Positions 63,548-64,000 of a stretch of DNA of 64,000 bases are shown here, piece by piece; position 1 is the stretch's first letter, and each line of letters opens with the position of its first letter. Source of the stretch: Evansella cellulosilytica DSM 2522 (GTDB lineage: Bacteria > Bacillota > Bacilli > Bacillales > Salisediminibacteriaceae); the NCBI RefSeq assembly GCF_000177235.2, contig NC_014829.1, forward strand, positions 2,852,001 through 2,916,000, in the 5' to 3' direction. Under the pieces are notes generated by a model. It was not told the origin of the DNA and did no database searches. It saw only the letters and a program-made list of their open reading frames with translations. Made by a program: the position numbers and the translations under genes.

Positions 63548-63712
63548 TTAAATATCTAAACAATTCCCTCTTTTGTACTTTCCGTACGCCTCTACTTCAT
63601 CGATCTTACTCTCCGGTATTTTTACTATTGTACCATTAGTAAAGTCCATCAGCTGGATGACTTTTTCTGTTACTATGCGGTACCAGTACATAAATTTGTT
63701 GTTTGTTTCCAT
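63548..63712 (-). CDS. Small 54-residue protein
   Basis: ATG at 63712 with AGAAGG nine bases upstream; frame METNNKFMYWYRIVTEKVIQ then IVKIPESKIDEVEAYGKYKR. Mixed alpha/beta character. Unrecognised; same strand as neighbouring small genes. Confidence 0.65.
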   Translation of the reverse strand: METNNKFMYWYRIVTEKVIQLMDFTNGTIVKIPESKIDEVEAYGKYKRGNCLDI

Positions 63713-63818
63713 ATCTTATAACCTTCTTTTAATCATCCCAAAACTGATTGTGCCTTTACTTATAACTACTTATTGGGTTATGAAGACTGATGTTGATTAA
63801 ATTGAAAATCTAGAGTTC

Positions 63819-63847
63819 TTGACAGTACTCATAAAAGTTATTATAGG
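63819..63847 (+). promoter_or_regulatory. Sigma-A promoter near right edge, 1
   Basis: TTGACA, 17 bases, TATAGG on the plus strand. Confidence 0.5.
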
Positions 63848-63857
63848 AGGTTCTCCA

Positions 63858-63926
63858 TGTCAATACTCTGAAACATATTTAGGTGTACCTTATAGTATTG
63901 ACAAGTATTATATAACATTGTATGTT
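63858..63926 (+). promoter_or_regulatory. Sigma-A promoter near right edge, 2, with inverted repeat
   Basis: TTGACA (63898-63903), 17 bases, TATGTT (63921-63926) on the plus strand, reading out of the window. TGTCAATACT (63858-63867) and AGTATTGACA (63894-63903) form an inverted repeat whose right arm contains the -35, as for an operator. The following bases to 64000 include an ACGGGAACAACCCGG-type hairpin. Confidence 0.55.
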
Positions 63927-64000
63927 ATTTATAGTTGAATAAATGATACGGGAACAACCCGGTCAAGTGCCCCCTCAATAGGAGTGGTTTATCTTGGTCG

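Larger units (their letters stand above)
55729..64000. mobile_element. Integrated plasmid-like element (left part, right end outside)
   Basis: From the tRNA to the window end all recognisable genes are plasmid or conjugative-element types: replication-relaxation, FtsK/SpoIIIE ATPase, ParR/ParM-like, XRE, excisionase-like, nuclease. Many small genes with overlapping starts and stops. No integrase or relaxase of Rep_trans type seen, so it may lie to the right. Confidence 0.8.

Overview
The window is low-GC chromosomal DNA from a member of the Bacillaceae. It carries sporulation-linked genes (ylaJ, yjcZ, yppG), dipicolinate/lysine genes, strong GGAGG ribosome sites, frequent TTG/GTG starts, and long blocks of gene order matching the B. 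subtilis ctaA-ylaN...ylaF-yktB-yktA-speA-slp-pdhDCBA-ykyA-def-ykrA-rpoY-rnjA-ktrC-ykuVUTS-dapL-dapH region. Genus is not resolved; the highly acidic lipoproteins and BCCT transporter would suit an alkaliphile or halotolerant bacillus (inference).

Layout. 1-14 kb: end of ctaA, dps, ylaN, a glutaminase gene split by an IS1182-type insertion, then ylaL/K/J/I/H/F, suhB, ykzI-like, yktB, yktA and speA; typA, ftsW and pycA are not at the places B. subtilis would predict. 14-20 kb: a cell-wall module (M23-type and NodB-type acidic lipoproteins), a BCCT transporter and slp. 20-25 kb: the pyruvate dehydrogenase operon. 25-31 kb: ykyA, yjcZ, def, ykrA, a possible 23-residue peptide gene, rpoY and rnjA. 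31-41 kb: an unrecognised secreted protein, a possible structured small RNA, ktrC, the thiol/peroxide pair ykuV-ykuU, MscS channel ykuT, a 52-bp tandem repeat array, ykuS, dapL, dapH and glutaredoxin. 41-55.6 kb: more species-specific genes (second MscS channel, orphan degenerate ABC ATPase, small heat-shock protein, yppG, nitroreductase, luxS, an SOS-type small gene, a diacylglycerol glycosyltransferase, a PadR/HAAS pair, hydrolases, Nudix, PfpI, acetyltransferases, pgpA-like).

At 55,653 a tRNA-Val(GAC) gene marks the left boundary of an integrated, plasmid-like element that runs off the right edge. It holds a replication-relaxation protein, an FtsK/SpoIIIE-type ATPase, small coupled genes, a ParR-like/ParM-like pair (the ParM-like gene has a frameshift), an XRE regulator, a membrane-anchored Mrr-type nuclease, an excisionase-like protein and a four-gene, translationally coupled operon of unknown function. 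That operon is the best candidate here for an undescribed system. No integrase is visible, so it probably lies beyond the window.

The chromosome is rich in small dispersed palindromes: a 501-bp deletion derivative of the IS, two families of GC-rich palindromic elements, a family of near-identical intergenic hairpins, and 52-bp repeats at two loci.
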